Origin: Mixophyes australis
Taxonomy: Eukaryota; Chordata; Amphibia; Anura; Limnodynastidae
DNA length: 64,000 nt
NCBI GenBank assembly: GCA_036250195.1
Contig: JAVHZZ010000003.1
Span: forward strand, 61,708,789 to 61,772,788
Direction of reading: 5' to 3'
Shown: in pieces, positions 1 through 11,984 of the stretch
Layout: each line of letters opens with the position of its first letter
Numbering within the stretch: position 1 is the first letter of the stretch
Translations under genes and position numbers: made by a program
Notes under the pieces: model-generated
Database searches by the model: none
What the model saw: the letters and a program-made list of their open reading frames with translations, nothing else
What the model was told of the DNA's origin: nothing

Positions 1-389
1 CAGGGATTGAAATCATCAAGAATGGTGTATAAGTGATTTTATACTAGAGATGGGCGGGCTCGATTCCCCCGAGAACCGAACCCACCCGAACTTTGCCTAT
101 CCGAGTACCGAGCCGAGCAGGCTCGGTACTCTCCCGCCCGCTCGGAATCCAAATCGAGGCTGAACGTCATCGTGACGTCGTCGGATCTCGGGGCTCGGTT
201 CTCGCGATACTTGAAGATTAAAAAATACACGCCTCCACAGCAATCCATCGCCATTTGACAGAAGGAGAGAGCAGGGTGTAGTCACAGGCTGATTAGAGCA
301 GGGACAGAGAATACAATATTCTGATTCCAATTGTGCTAACAAAAATCGCTAGAGAAGAGAGGAGGATAGAGGATTTTTTTTTTTCAATA

Positions 390-905
390 TTTGGCACTCA
401 AAGTGCTTTTTTGGTGTCCCCCATTATTTTGCCTAAATATTTCTGGCTGTCAAAATTACTATCTGTCAGCAGTATCTACCAAATAATTTTTAGCACTCCC
501 CAGTGCTTTTGGGGTGTCCCCCATAATTGTGCATAAATATTTCTGGCTGCAAAAGTCATATTTGTCAGCAGTATCTACCAAATAATTTTTAGCACTCCCA
601 AGTGCTTTTGGGGTGTCCCCCATAATTGTGCATAAATATTTCTGGCTGTCAAAAGTCATATTTGTCAGCAGTATCTACCAAATAATTTTTAGCACTCCCC
701 AGTGCTTTTGGGGTGTCCCCCATAATTGTGCATAAATATTTCTGGCTGTCAAAAGTCATATTTGTCAGCAGTATCTGGCAAATAATTTTTAGCACTCCGC
801 AGTGCTTTTGGGGTGTCCCCCATAATTGTGCATAAATATTTCTGGCTGTCAAAAGTCATATTTGTCAGCAGTATCTACCAAATAATTTTTAGCACTACAA
901 GTGCT
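390..905 (+). repeat. 5' subterminal tandem array of hAT copy 1 (about 100-bp unit)
   Basis: About five head-to-tail units, each with a small palindrome of the type GCACT-n4-AGTGC, followed by GGGGTGTCCCCCATAATTG and a TTTCTGGCTGTCAAAAG block. Spacing between equivalent points is 99-100 bp. The last unit runs directly into the transposase start codon at 917. Short open frames across it arise because a roughly 100-bp period rotates the frame; they are not genes. Confidence 0.9.
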
Positions 906-916
906 TTGGGCTCAGA

Positions 917-3900
917 ATGGATTCAAAGCAGTCCACATATGAGCAGATTGAGCAACCAGGTTCTGTCACCAGTCCTGATGTTAGTGTTCCCAGTACGTCA
1001 TCTGGGCAAGGCGATGTCAAACTACACAGTGTTTCAAAATCAGTCCAAAAAACACACACCCAAAAAAAATTTACTGTGTTGAAGCGAAAAAGAAGTGTTA
1101 CTGAGCAAAAGTTAAGTGCCGATAAAAAAAAAAATTGCCAACATGCCATTCTACCCACGCAGTGGCAAAGAGAGAATGAGGACTTTCACCTTTCTCTATT
1201 AGTGGCAGATCCCAAAAAGTTACCGAGCCTACAATTGGTGCACAACTACTGTTACGCGTCAAAGCCGAGCTGCAAGATAACAGTAAGGCATTACAGGAGA
1301 ATATTTGCTCTGATTCACAAATGACACCAATCCCTGTGGAGAGTCCATCCAACAGTGGGATGTCTAATCGTGAGCATTGTGCTGATGTGTGCCTTAATAG
1401 CCCGAGTGTAGCCGGTGATACACAAATTGAGGATGCCACTTTGGAATTAGAAGAGGATGAGGGGTAGATTTGTGTAAGTGACGAGGGCGCTAATGAGGAT
1501 GTTGATGAGGTTGTTTGTGTAAGTCCTGCACCAGTGGCAGCAGTTCTGGCACGTGACAAGAAAAAGGCCATTGTCATGCCTGGGCATAAAACAAAAAAAT
1601 CCACTTCTTATGTGTGGAATTATTTGTACCCAAATCCAGACAACAATTGTATAGCCATTTGTAGTGTATGTGAAGCCACAGTCAGTCGAGGGAGGGACCT
1701 TAACCATCTTGGAACCACGTCTATGTTACGCCATTTAACGAGAGTTCATGGCAAAGTGTTGGGAAAAGCTGAAAGTTCTTCCAAAAAAATTATAAGCACT
1801 CCATCATCAGCTAAGACCCTCCGGTCACCGACATCCCGATGGCTAGAAAATACACCCACCACACCATCCTCATCAATATCCTCAGTAGTGCTTGGAGGTA
1901 GCCCGGGATCCCACTTATTAAGGATGGATGACTCCTGCACTATTATTGATTCCTCTGAAGAAAGCGTTTGTCCCACTGCTGCTGCTGCTGGGGGTGAATT
2001 GTCAGCCCAGAGGCAGGTCAAGATAATGAGCGGCCCTACATTTCAGCAATTAACTGTGAAACAATCATTTGCTAGGGGAAGCAAATATGACAGCAGTCAC
2101 CCAGTCGCCAAGCGAATCACAGACGCCATGGCTGCAATGTTAGTGTTAGATCTGCGTCCAATCTCCACAATAAAAGCAGCTGGTTTTTCACAGTTAATTG
2201 AGGTTTTGTGTCCACGTTACAGAATTCCATCGCGACACCATTTCTCCCGTAAAGCAATTCCACAAATATACCAAAAAGTGTGTAAAAATGTAGAGATTGC
2301 GCTGAAAAATGCCATTCTGCCCACCGTCCACTTAACCACAGATATGTGGACAAGTGGAAGTGGCCAAACCAAAGACTATATGACTGTGACAGCCCACTGG
2401 GTTGGTCATTCACCTTCACCAGCAGGAACAGCAGCAGCATTTACACCACTACGTAACATTTGTCACAGGCAGGCCACTCTTTGTATCACTGGCTTCACTA
2501 ACAAGGCATACAGCTGATAATTTGTTACACAAACTAAGAGATGTGATTGATACATGGCTTATACCACTTGGACTCTCCCCAGGATATGTCATTTCTGATA
2601 ACGCCAACAATATAGTGCGAGCATTACAGCTGGGTGATTTCCAACACATTCCCTGTTTTGCTCACACCATCAACTTGGTGGTGCAGAGCTTCCTATGAAA
2701 TAACCGTGAGATGCAGGTGATGCTTTCGGTGGCCCGTAAAATTTCAGGCCTTTCAGGCATTCAGCCACAGCATGTAGGAGATTACAGCAGCTCCAAGAGC
2801 AGTTTAACTTGCCCTGCCACCAACTTAAGCAAGAGGTGGTAACTAGGTGGAATTCCACCCTGTACATGCTTCAGAGGATGGAGGAACAGCGCAAACCCAT
2901 CCAAGCATATTGCACGAGCCATGACATTGGGAAAGGAGGGGGATATATTTCACTCTTGCACAGTGGGGAATCCTTTCAGTACTGTGCAAGGTGCTGAAAC
3001 CATTTGAAGTTGTGACGTGTGAGGTGAGTGCAGACTCTGCTAGTCTGAGCTAAGTCATTCCTTTAATTAGACTATTGGAAAAGCAGCTTGAGAAACTGAA
3101 GGAGGAGCTGAAAGCAAGCAATTCAGCAAAGTATGTTGGCCTTGTCGATCAAGAGTTTCATTCGCTTCACAATGATCCTCGAGTTATTAAGATCTTGAAC
3201 TCGTGTCACTACGTTTTGGCCACTGTGCTTAATCCAAGGTTTAAGACCTACATTGAGTCTTTACTTGTAAATGAGCGAGATGTGAACTTTTGCAAGGAGC
3301 TATTGCTCAGCAAGTTGGCCGCTGAACTGGGCCTTGGCTTGACGACGTTTCCTCCTTCACTTTCTCAAGCTGCTGCTGCTCGGAAAAAATTAAAATTTCC
3401 AAAAAAGAAGCAGGGAAGACGCAGGGGGCAAACCAGAACAATTTAACATCTGGGCTGGTTTGAAGGATTTTTCAAAAAAATGTGTCACCTTGCCCATAAC
3501 TCCATCCAATACAAGTATAAACATGCAAAGGATGGTGGAGGATTATTTTCAAGAGGTAATTGATATGGAAATGTCAGACAGTCCCTTTCCTTACTGGGAA
3601 GAAAAGCAGGCCATTTGGAAACCCATGTACAAACTTGCTTTGCAATACCTAAGCTGCCCACCCTCCAGTGTGTACTCTGAACGAGTATTCCGTACAGCCG
3701 GGACCTTAGTCAGTGATCGCCGTCGAAGGTTACTTCCCAAAAATGTGGAGAAAATGATGTTTATAAAAATGAACTACATCTTCCACAAGGAAGGCCTTCA
3801 CCATCAAAGACATCCAAGCACTGACTGTTCTCTAATGGCGGATTCAAGCAGTGATGAATTGATAGTCTGTGATGATGACATACACACTGATGAGGGTGAG

Positions 3901-3951
3901 GATGAAGCTGAAGATGATGACAATAACATGTTTTTAAAACTTTCTATTTAA
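917..3951 (+). pseudogene. hAT transposase pseudogene (BED finger, RNase H-like fold, hAT dimerisation tail)
   Basis: Copy 1 of the transposase. The start is the ATG at 917, the same as in copy 2. Recognisable pieces are an N-terminal Ser/Thr-rich and acidic region, a BED zinc finger near 1600-1760 (CSVC and a distal HLTRVH), the first catalytic Asp in TTDMWTS near 2340, SDNANN near 2595, CFAHTIN near 2655, and the C-terminal block with the catalytic Glu in SERVF near 3680 followed by DRRRRLLP. The frame breaks repeatedly: a frameshift after about residue 75, a stop near 1465, a shift near 2510, a stop near 2696 and further shifts. The acidic C-terminus runs to a stop at 3951, a little further than copy 2. 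It is a decayed copy and cannot make an active enzyme. Confidence 0.92.
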
Positions 3952-4580
3952 ATGTAGGGTGCAATCTACCCCCAAAGAGGCATTTCCATATCTCGTACCA
4001 TATTGAAAGGCTGCTGTTTGGGCAATTTATCCTTAAGGGTAGGGTGTCATACACACAGTGACCCCAAAATGGCTTTCTCCATTTAAATTAATTTTGTACA
4101 GTCTATAACGGCTGAATTTTTTGGTATTTTCGACAAGTGGAGGGGGCCTATAGAGACAGAAACCAAACTGGCTTTCTCCATTTCTTTACATATTTAACTA
4201 TAAGTGTAGGGTGTAATATACATCCAAAGACGATGGCTGCATTGCCAATATGCATAGATGGAGAGGAAGACAATCTGTTTTGTGTGTAGAATTAATGAAG
4301 GCCTACCGACCAGGAATTAAAGCGTTTTTTGATAATTTATTAGCTTTACAATTACATTACTTATCCAAGAAACAGGTGGAGCACTAAATTTGGTTATTTT
4401 ATGCCCAAAAACATTGATTTTCCAACAAAATAGCAAAACAAAACCAAACAAAGCCAAAACCAAAACACGCAATGGCGGTTTTGCAAAACCAAAACCAAAA
4501 CCAAAACACGACGGTAATCCAGATCCAAAACCGAATACAAAACTAAAACACGGGGGTCAGTGACCATCTCTATTTTATAC

Positions 4581-5393
4581 TAATTTTTACATAAGCTTTG
4601 GCTGCTCAAATCAATTTTTCAATACACTAACTAGAGTGATCAATCTCCATATTGACATGACTTAAGAAGTTAATTAATGACAGTACAGATGAGGTTCAGA
4701 GAATACTTGTTAAATCTCTCCTTGTATTTTACTGAAAGCTCTTATTCTGGTATAAGCAGTTAGCTATTTTAAGGTAACGCTTGCTGCTATAAAATTGGGT
4801 CAGTGTCAGATTTATCAGTAACATGAATCTCATGAAGGATAAGTGGACCAGACAGAACTCACGAAACATTCCTTCTCTTGGTTTAATATAGTGGAATAAA
4901 GTCTCTTCTGCTCCTTGCAGCCAATAGCTTTAAAGATACATGGTTAACCCCTTTTTTTGAGTACCTAAATGCACATCTATGCTTTAAATATCACTTAAAT
5001 GCTGTTGCGCTCACCTCACAACTATAGAGGCTAAAAAGTGACAAAAAGGTTGGTTCTTAAACCATATACAGATAACTCTCCTATAGGCTGGCTAGAAAGC
5101 AGCTAAGACAATATTGCAAACAAGTAATACAAAATTAGAAATATGCCTATGATTGGCCATATCTGCAAATTTCATGGGACCAGCTGCGTGGCCGTACAAA
5201 ATTATGGAATAAAAGGTTATATAATTCAAAATAAGCTATATTATGATAATAATGAGTAGTAGCAGAACAACAGCAGTCTTGATTTTGTGTGAATCAAGGT
5301 CAATATGTGTTTTTCAGACATTTTGCATCTTATCATTTTCCAGTACATTCTAACTTAAAGCTACAGTACCATCTAGGTGAATTTGACTAAGCA
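4581..5393. other. No gene seen; AT-rich, old repeat debris
   Basis: No open frame with a recognisable domain. The part from about 5230 shares short blocks (ATGTGTTT-TCAGACATTTTGCA) with 9900-10000, so some of it belongs to an old dispersed repeat. Confidence 0.5.
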
Positions 5394-5627
5394 TCTCCCT
5401 ATCCTAGCTGGGCCCTGGGATCTGCTTCATGTAGCTGTTTTTCCTGGGGCTCTTCTGGATCTTCTCACAGCCCCAGTCAGGGTTGTATGCGGGAGGGCTT
5501 ATCACACAACACAATATTCATGTGGCGAACGGAATTAAATTGAGGGGCTCTGTAATACAGCGCTAGAGGAGTCCTGGGAAGATTGGCGGTATGGATTAGC
5601 CCCCTGGGATCCAGCTAGGGTAGGGAG
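5394..5627. mobile_element. Possible MITE with about 24-bp imperfect inverted ends
   Basis: The left end reads CTCCCTATCCTAGCTGG and the right end is its near-perfect reverse complement (CCAGCTAGGGTAGGGAG). The enclosed 234 bp are more GC-rich than the flanks. It sits inside a region otherwise alignable with 9900-10075, as expected of an insertion. No clean TSD was identified, so the superfamily is unknown. Confidence 0.45.
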
Positions 5628-5954
5628 GAGGGTAGCAAAATTGAGTAGGTCATAATGTAGCTTTAAATAAATCTTTTCTCCCAGCAGTCAAAAATGTATT
5701 CAAGTTGATTAATATATGTGCTTAAACCTTATACTCCCTTCTTTTCTGCCTTTTTGAGGCACAATGCGTAATTATATATCCATATTACTAAGTTTATCTA
5801 TTCCAGTTTCATTAAATATTAGGAAGATGCAAGCCAAACCCTTAACGCACAATCTGGTAATCAAAACGATGATCAGTATAGGAGCTGTGTCTAGGTGGAG
5901 AGCGGAAGTCTCTTTGCAGTGTGATGTGTGCACATATGTACTACATCCTTAGCA

Positions 5955-6255
5955 CTTTGCTGCTGTGTGCATGGGCAGGAGCACTTGGTACAATCCAGTC
6001 CTCCTTGGCTGCTGTGTGCATGGTCAGGAGCACTTGGTACATCCCAGTCCTCCATGGCTGCTGTGTGCATGGTCAGGAGCACTTGGTACAATCCAGTCCT
6101 CCTTGGCTGCTGTGTGCATGGTCAGGAGCACTTGGTACAATCCAGTCCTCCTTGGCTGCTGTGTGCACGGGCAGGAGCACTTGGTACAATACAGTCATCC
6201 ATGGCTGCTGTGTGCATGGTCAGGAGCACTTGGTACAATTCAGCCCTTCTTGGCC
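5955..6255 (-). repeat. 49-bp minisatellite grown from an integrase-tail sequence
   Basis: About six units of 49 bp (equivalent TGCTGTGTGC blocks start at 5961, 6010, 6059 and 6108). Because 49 is not a multiple of 3, all three plus frames stay open and give spurious overlapping ORFs. Read on the minus strand, one unit encodes YQVLLTMHTAAM, which resembles the C-terminal integrase motif of gammaretrovirus-like or epsilonretrovirus-like endogenous elements. The repeat therefore seems to have amplified within a retroviral remnant. Confidence 0.8.
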
Positions 6256-6370
6256 TAGAGAGAAGTCTCTTTGATGTACTTTGATGTAGACACAGTCTCC
6301 AGGCTCTATGGTGTGATGTGGTAGATCAGGTTTCTTGATTCTCATGGACCCATGAGTGAAGACACTTGAC
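6230..6370 (-). pseudogene. Endogenous-retrovirus-like integrase C-terminal fragment
   Basis: On the minus strand a short open stretch reads HHTIEPGDCVYIK and then leads towards YQVLLTMHTAAM. The PGDxVxIK and YQVLLTxxTA signatures are typical of the integrase C-terminal domain of retrovirus-like elements of the class I type. No RT, core integrase or env was recognised next to it. It is an old, truncated remnant, with its end replaced by the 49-bp minisatellite. Assignment is by motif only. Confidence 0.45.
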
Positions 6371-7439
6371 AACATAAATAAATGCCTTACAAAGGGTAAG
6401 TTAATCAGTCACTTGCAAGATGAGAAAACACAAAGATGTTGTTGGATATGATGGTTTTCTCATAGGTTACCCCATTTATATTTTATGAGGGCTTAGTTTG
6501 TGTTAATGGAAGATTTCATACTTATTAGGGTTGTAATGCATCAGGCTACTTTAATCCTGTTTCTGCACATATGTTCCACTTTTATTTTTTAAGCCACCAT
6601 TTAATAATTCTATTTTGAGGATAATTTGGACAGTAAAATTAATGTGTGACACCTATATCATATTACATACTTCACGTGTGACCTTTCCAGTGAAATGTCT
6701 ACCCCTACAGAATGTATCCCTAATTGCATTCCAACCTACAGCAGAAATCATCCCTCCTTTATTCATGTATGCCAAGCCATGATGCACACAGGCAAGCTGG
6801 GGGGATTTTGGAAACAACAGGCATCCATCAGGTGATTTGCAGAGTTTGTCAGTATGCAAGAGAGCTTTAGCTTTTTTTACACTTTTTGGAATGTAGCAAT
6901 ATATTATAAGGTGGCAAGAGGATAACTGGGCTGTATTGCGCCTGTATTGTCTTATAACCGCTATCACCCAATGTATTTCCCTTTAAGAGAACACAGACCA
7001 GTTTTACACCAGTAAGAGAAGTGTGAGCTGCACATTTTCTTGCTATCTCTAACACTTTTATGACAGAAAAGTTTAAAAGGCATATAGTAAATTGGTAACC
7101 CTAGAGCTGTGATATTGGACAGCTCCTATTTAAGGATGCATAACACTTTTTCAGTTTCAATATCTCAAGGCAATGGTTCAGGCATATCCAGGTGAGTTCA
7201 AAATGTTTACTTTAGAAGCATAGCCCAGTATGCACTGGTGATGATAGTCCGAAATGTCCAAAAAGGAATATATCTGATGTTTTATGCTTAGTCTGGGGAT
7301 TTTAAGGATCCTGTCCTGTGAGAGATGTATGTATCTAACTATGTGTAACATCATGACCTAAGTAATGACCCTTAGGCAGGCAATTCCTTTTAATTCCTCT
7401 CTGATTCATCCCACCCAAATCGGTTTAATCCCAGACTAA
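6371..7439. other. No gene seen
   Basis: AT-rich sequence without a recognisable frame, long repeat or RNA. Short ORFs on both strands lack any domain. Confidence 0.5.
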
Positions 7440-9240
7440 TAGATCATTGATAACAGCAGATGAATCATTGACCTGATCCACTTTATTGAAGTGCTCCTCA
7501 CTGGTTCTGGCACTAGACACAAAAAAAGCATTTGAGAGAATATCTTGGCCAACCATGTTTACAGTGCTCAGATCAATAAGATTCTATGGGAAGTTCCTAG
7601 ATGGAATCTTGGCCCTATATTGCGCCCCATAACCAATGGTATCAGCTAATAGAGTAGCATAGTCCAAGCTCAGTATTTCCAAAAGTAAAAGAATTGCGTA
7701 TTTTAGAGTGGGAAAAAAGGAGCATAAAATCAAGCTCTATGCAGACAATGTTCTCAACAATGGATACAACTTTATCACTACCTAACCTCTTCAAAGACAT
7801 TGAAAACTATGGCAATCACTCAGGATATAAAATCAATCCCCAAAAATCTGAGATCTTAGTCTTTTACATCTCACATGTGACATAAGTTACCCTGGAACAA
7901 TATATATATAAAATACAACAATTAAAATAATACAAGTAAGCAGGCATAACCATCAACTGTTCTAGACCTACGTCCCTCACTTGGTCCCTAAATTAAGTCT
8001 GATTTTAATAATTATATATATTGGGTAGGGGACAGTGGCAGGCGGGAAGTTCGACTGGGGTGGTACACCTGTCAAACAGTAATGCGGGTGTCCTAATGTG
8101 AGCTCATGGAGGACAGAAACCTCCCATGGAGCAGAAGGGCAAATACTAGATCAATACTCTCAAAATGAATGAGCCTGGGTAGCTTCTCTTCTCTTGTTCC
8201 CATGGCTGTTTCATCCAATTTTGGTCTCACACAATACTCTGATCTTTCAATCCTTAGCAATCTGGAGTCAGTCAAAAAGAATTATAGGCTTTTCCTGAAC
8301 CGATTATATGCTATTATCCAAGGTTCACTCCAGGCCACAATCCAGACACATTCATGACTAGCAAGTTGCATAAGATATATGAATGACATTTTGCATGAAC
8401 ATCTTCCCTGACATCCAGGTAAAATTTATTATTTTGAAAAAGTTTTTCTTTAAATTTGTGCAATTTATGGCATTATCAAAGAACAATTACAAAGATTTAA
8501 ATTGCAGGCGCATAACTTCTTTTGAATTGCGTAGTCATAGATATGCCTCAACAAAGGGTCTTTTGTCCACTTTATATGTTCAACTTGCGAGTGGTCAGTT
8601 CCAAAGGATTCTCATGAGCTATTGTTGGAGTCTGACCTGGGTGAAACAGGGGATGAAGTGGACCAGGAGAAAATACAGCCTCTAGTTTAATTTGTTTAAG
8701 AATAATAGAGAATGCATATAATCTATTGAACTATTGGTGTTATGTACATTTGAGAGCACACAAAATGAATCCTGATGTGTCTAACAGATGCTGGAGAAGC
8801 TGCCTTGCAGAAGACTCAATTCTTCATATTTGTTGGCTTTGTTCCAAGCTCTCAGCATTGTGATAAGACATTAATAACGCAGTATTACATATTGATGTCC
8901 CCCTCTCTTCCTGGTTTTGCCATTAGGTGTCTCCTCTGACACATGGCATAAGAATAAACTACTTTGGCATATCATGTCACCCGCTACTTGTCATTTAGCT
9001 GCAGATTGGAAACAGCCTTTTGCCCCTACATTGCAAACTGTCCTTAGCAGAATCTTACACATCTATTGAATGGAATTTAAGATCAGTGTCCTTCATAACT
9101 CCTCAAAGACCATCACCAAAATCTGGGAGCCCTGAACATGTGTTTTCACGGACATAACAAATGTCCATAATAAACATTCTGTTCCCTTGACCCTGCTCTC
9201 GATCTATGCACTTTGCCAGCATATCTTGTTATTCCAACAT
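7440..9240 (+). pseudogene. L1/Tx1-like LINE ORF2 remnant (RT to C-terminal region)
   Basis: Pieces of a non-LTR reverse transcriptase lie in order on the plus strand but in shifting frames. LALDTKKAFERISWP near 7510-7550 matches the L1-type LDxxKAFDRxxW motif. KLYADNVLLTM near 7735-7765 matches the catalytic FADD/YADD block with its second Asp changed to Asn. GYKINPQKSEIL near 7825-7860 matches the GxxxNxxKSE motif. A C-terminal CWRSC...LHICWLC block near 8790-8850 matches the L1/Tx1 ORF2 tail. Numerous stops and shifts make it a dead, old copy, probably 5'-truncated. Confidence 0.75.
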
Positions 9241-10164
9241 GTAATATTGTAAGTTTTATTTGGTAATGTCATATGCGAATCTATCACTGAATAATTGCGT
9301 TCAACGCACGAGCAAATCTGTAGTACTACTTTTATTTTAACCTCCATTCATACAACACATCTATTATATAATACAAATATAAAATGTATTATTTATGTAA
9401 AATTTATAATACATATTACAAAAACTGGAACACACATTCAAATCTTTCAAGACTTTAATAGTCAGATGCAGTAAGGTCTGGTGGCAAAGCGATACATAGG
9501 GCAGTTACTGAGGCAACCGATAGATAAAATTTTCTTATCTAGAGGTCACTCAGTATGGTGCAATATGCTAGTTCTTCTCCCTCCAGCCATCTGCATCCCA
9601 CTTCAAACACCAATTATTAGAGAAATTAGTAAGGTCATTTTCTTAAGGTTTGAATGACCAGAAGGTCCTTTATTGAAAGCAAAGTACAAATTATTTAGTT
9701 ATTACTGTAGAAAGCAATCTTTCACAGAATAATGCAGAGTCCTCCCACATTTCAGAGAGTTGTCCTAATATGAACAAATGCTGACTTTATGTGCACATTT
9801 AATATACACACAAGTACTTCAGGATAAAGTCTGCTTAGGACAGTACTTACAATTATTTCTAATAAGAACACAAACATAACTGAATACATATTTCAAAGCA
9901 ATCTGTTCTATGCAAATAATAATGAGCATTTGCCGATTCTGTTTGGCTCAAAATGAATTAATGTGTTTCTCAGACATTTTGCAACTATCACACTCTGACC
10001 TTAAGAAACCTTTGCTTTCAGTCATCAAAGTGTGTTCAAGTTAATTCATATATGGAATTAAACCTTACACAGATGATGTAAAACAGATCTAACATTTATA
10101 CCAACATACAAAACTTTTCTCCACACAAAATATTTTTTTTTCCTTCTTTAGTATAACCTACATT
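9241..10164. other. No gene; old dispersed-repeat segment
   Basis: AT-rich. The stretch 9900-10075 aligns imperfectly with 5230-5350 and 5683-5740 (shared TCAGACATTTTGCA and TTAAACCTTA blocks), so it is a second copy of an unidentified repeat. Confidence 0.45.
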
Positions 10165-10191
10165 TTAAGTAAAAACATCTAGTTGACTTAC

Positions 10192-10345
10192 TTCACTAAT
10201 AGCCCTTTTACAGGGCTGACTACTACTCAGCTGCAGGGCTGTCCTGATCCTTTCTAAACTGTCATCATTACAGCCTACAATGCAGTACCTAGCTTCTGGC
10301 TCCCTGGGCTCATCTGCAGCATCTATAGCATTATTATGTGCTATT
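10192..10345 (-). other. Candidate orphan coding exon (unidentified)
   Basis: On the minus strand a complex, non-repetitive open stretch of about 51 codons (containing EPEARYCIVGCNDDSLERI) is bordered upstream by GTACAG at 10351-10346 and downstream by a strong donor consensus, GAA|GTAAGT, with the GT at 10191-10190. Exon length would be 154 bp, entering in phase 2 and leaving in phase 0. I do not recognise the protein. It could be an exon of a host gene that spans the window, part of an unrecognised transposon gene, or chance. Confidence 0.3.
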
Positions 10346-10381
10346 CTGTACATCACAGAATACAAAATCAATATTTAACAA

Positions 10382-11190
10382 AAAACAATTTGTACAGTTA
10401 ACGTTCCTTAGATGTCAGGTCAGCCGAAGTTTTAAAACAAACCCTTACAACTCCATCAAAAGTTGTAAACAGCGAAGCTTCTAACGTAGACCCCGAAAAT
10501 GATGCTGCAATTATTTCCATTAATTTGTGGGTTTTTTTCAATGATATTTGTTAGTGACAATGTGCAAGAGATGTTTATGGCAATCAGTTTAAATAGAAGT
10601 ATTAATAATATGCTGAGAACATACATTGGCTCAGATACACTGTTTTTGGAAGATTATGGGGGTGGGAAATATTTTTTTCTCTCATGTGGATATTGATCAG
10701 GTATTAATATATGGCTATTTTAATAATGTAGATTTAAAATATATAATTAAATTTATTTGTACAACCATTAAAACATATACAAAACAGAAAATTAAACAGA
10801 AAAAAAGATCAAAACATACTCCAACAAACCATTAATCCGGACTAATTTTGGTCTTAAATTTTGTTGAAATCACCTGTAGTGCACATATAGGGAAAAGAAG
10901 AAAAAACGGTCTCATAGACAATAATTCATTGCATAATTTTTGATAATAAGAGATCACTGGATTAGCCCACAGTACAAGACACGAGTGTATCCGCACATTC
11001 GTTGTATGAGATACACCACACTATTATGTGGACCACAATTCCTTTTCCAGTCACAATCATTCATATGATGGTGTTTTTTTTCTCTAAAATCCCTATTTGT
11101 TTTTGCTAAAATAACATAATTTGGCTCCCTTTTCTCCCTACATTATTATTAACCTCAATAACATTAATTTCCAATCATTTGCAGTCAATT
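10382..11190. other. No gene seen; AT-rich
   Basis: Low-complexity AT-rich sequence without domains; the short ORFs at 10499-10835 are Phe/Ile/Lys-rich and look like chance. Confidence 0.5.
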
Positions 11191-11197
11191 TTTGTCA

Positions 11198-11651
11198 AGT
11201 GACAAGAACACTGCTACCCCTCCTGTTTCTATATGAGCAATGGCACTGAGCAATGTCACTGGAGACTGGAGAGAGATAAGAGCACTGCTACCCCTGTTTC
11301 TGTGTGTGCAATGGCACTGAGCAATGACACTGGAGACTGGAGAGTGACAAGAACACTGCTACCCCTCCTGTTTCTGTATGAGCAATGGCACTGAGCAATG
11401 TCACTGGAGACTGGAGAGTGATAAGAACACTGCTACCCCTGTGTCTGTGTGAGCAATGGCGCTGGATCTCCTGGGGAGGGAGGTACTTATGGAATCCAAA
11501 ACCCTTGAGATCCGACAACGCAACAATGACGTTTTGCCTCGATTCAGATCCGAGGATGCGCGAAAGTAACGAGCCGGCTCGCGAGCCTACACCGATCCCC
11601 TAAGTTCGGGTGGGATCGGTTTTCAGAAAACTGAGCCTGAGCATCTCTACT
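11198..11651 (-). mobile_element. hAT-related fragment, same lineage as copies 1 and 2, inverted
   Basis: Read on the minus strand it begins TAGAGATGCTCAGG, like the TIR of the two large hAT copies, followed by a CG-rich segment with the same order of motifs (paired CCGAACTT/GATCGG blocks, a CGTCATTG element, then the segment corresponding to CCACAGCAATCCATCGCCATT). Further in, the 5' repeats are a different unit of about 73 bp (GACAAGAACACTGCTACCCC), four copies at 11200-11460. The other terminus is not found, so it is truncated or diverged. It looks like a non-autonomous relative. Confidence 0.65.
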
Positions 11652-11984
11652 TTTAGCTCTGCCTTCCAGAGCTACATACCGAATAACTCTTCTGTAATTT
11701 AAACTTGTTCTCTCTTTGTTATATCGATCTTACTCCAGGCTTAATAAACTAATTTGCAACCCTTGCATTGTAACTTGGTTTGTCCAGGAGAAAACTTACT
11801 CCTTTTCTCGCCTAACTTTCCTTAATGAATCAGGCTCATCATGTCCACGTATGTTCATTTAATTGGTTTTGCCTTTTGCATTCACAGATAGAAGAAGGCT
11901 GTGAGAAGGCTTATTAGCTACAATGCAGAAACAGGTTTGAGTAAAAAAAAGAAGTGTGTATGTGAAACTGTAAGTACTTGACAT

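Larger units (their letters stand above)
45..4572 (+). mobile_element. hAT DNA transposon, copy 1 (ZBED-like, decayed)
   Basis: The element starts TAGAGATGGGCGGG and ends GACCATCTCTA, giving short terminal inverted repeats (TAGAGATGG). It is flanked by a perfect 8-bp direct repeat, TTTTATAC, at 37-44 and 4573-4580; an 8-bp TSD is the hallmark of the hAT superfamily. Inside, in order: a CG-rich palindromic 5' end, a subterminal array of about 100-bp repeats, a broken transposase frame, a single 3' repeat unit near 4090-4190, and an AACCAAAACC-rich tail. The layout matches copy 2 (26701-32549) throughout. Its many frameshifts and stops make it immobile unless supplied with transposase in trans. 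Confidence 0.93.

Noticed and set aside
5921..6284. Three overlapping plus-strand ORFs of about 100-118 codons
   Set aside because: A 49-bp tandem repeat keeps all three frames open; no start context or domain.
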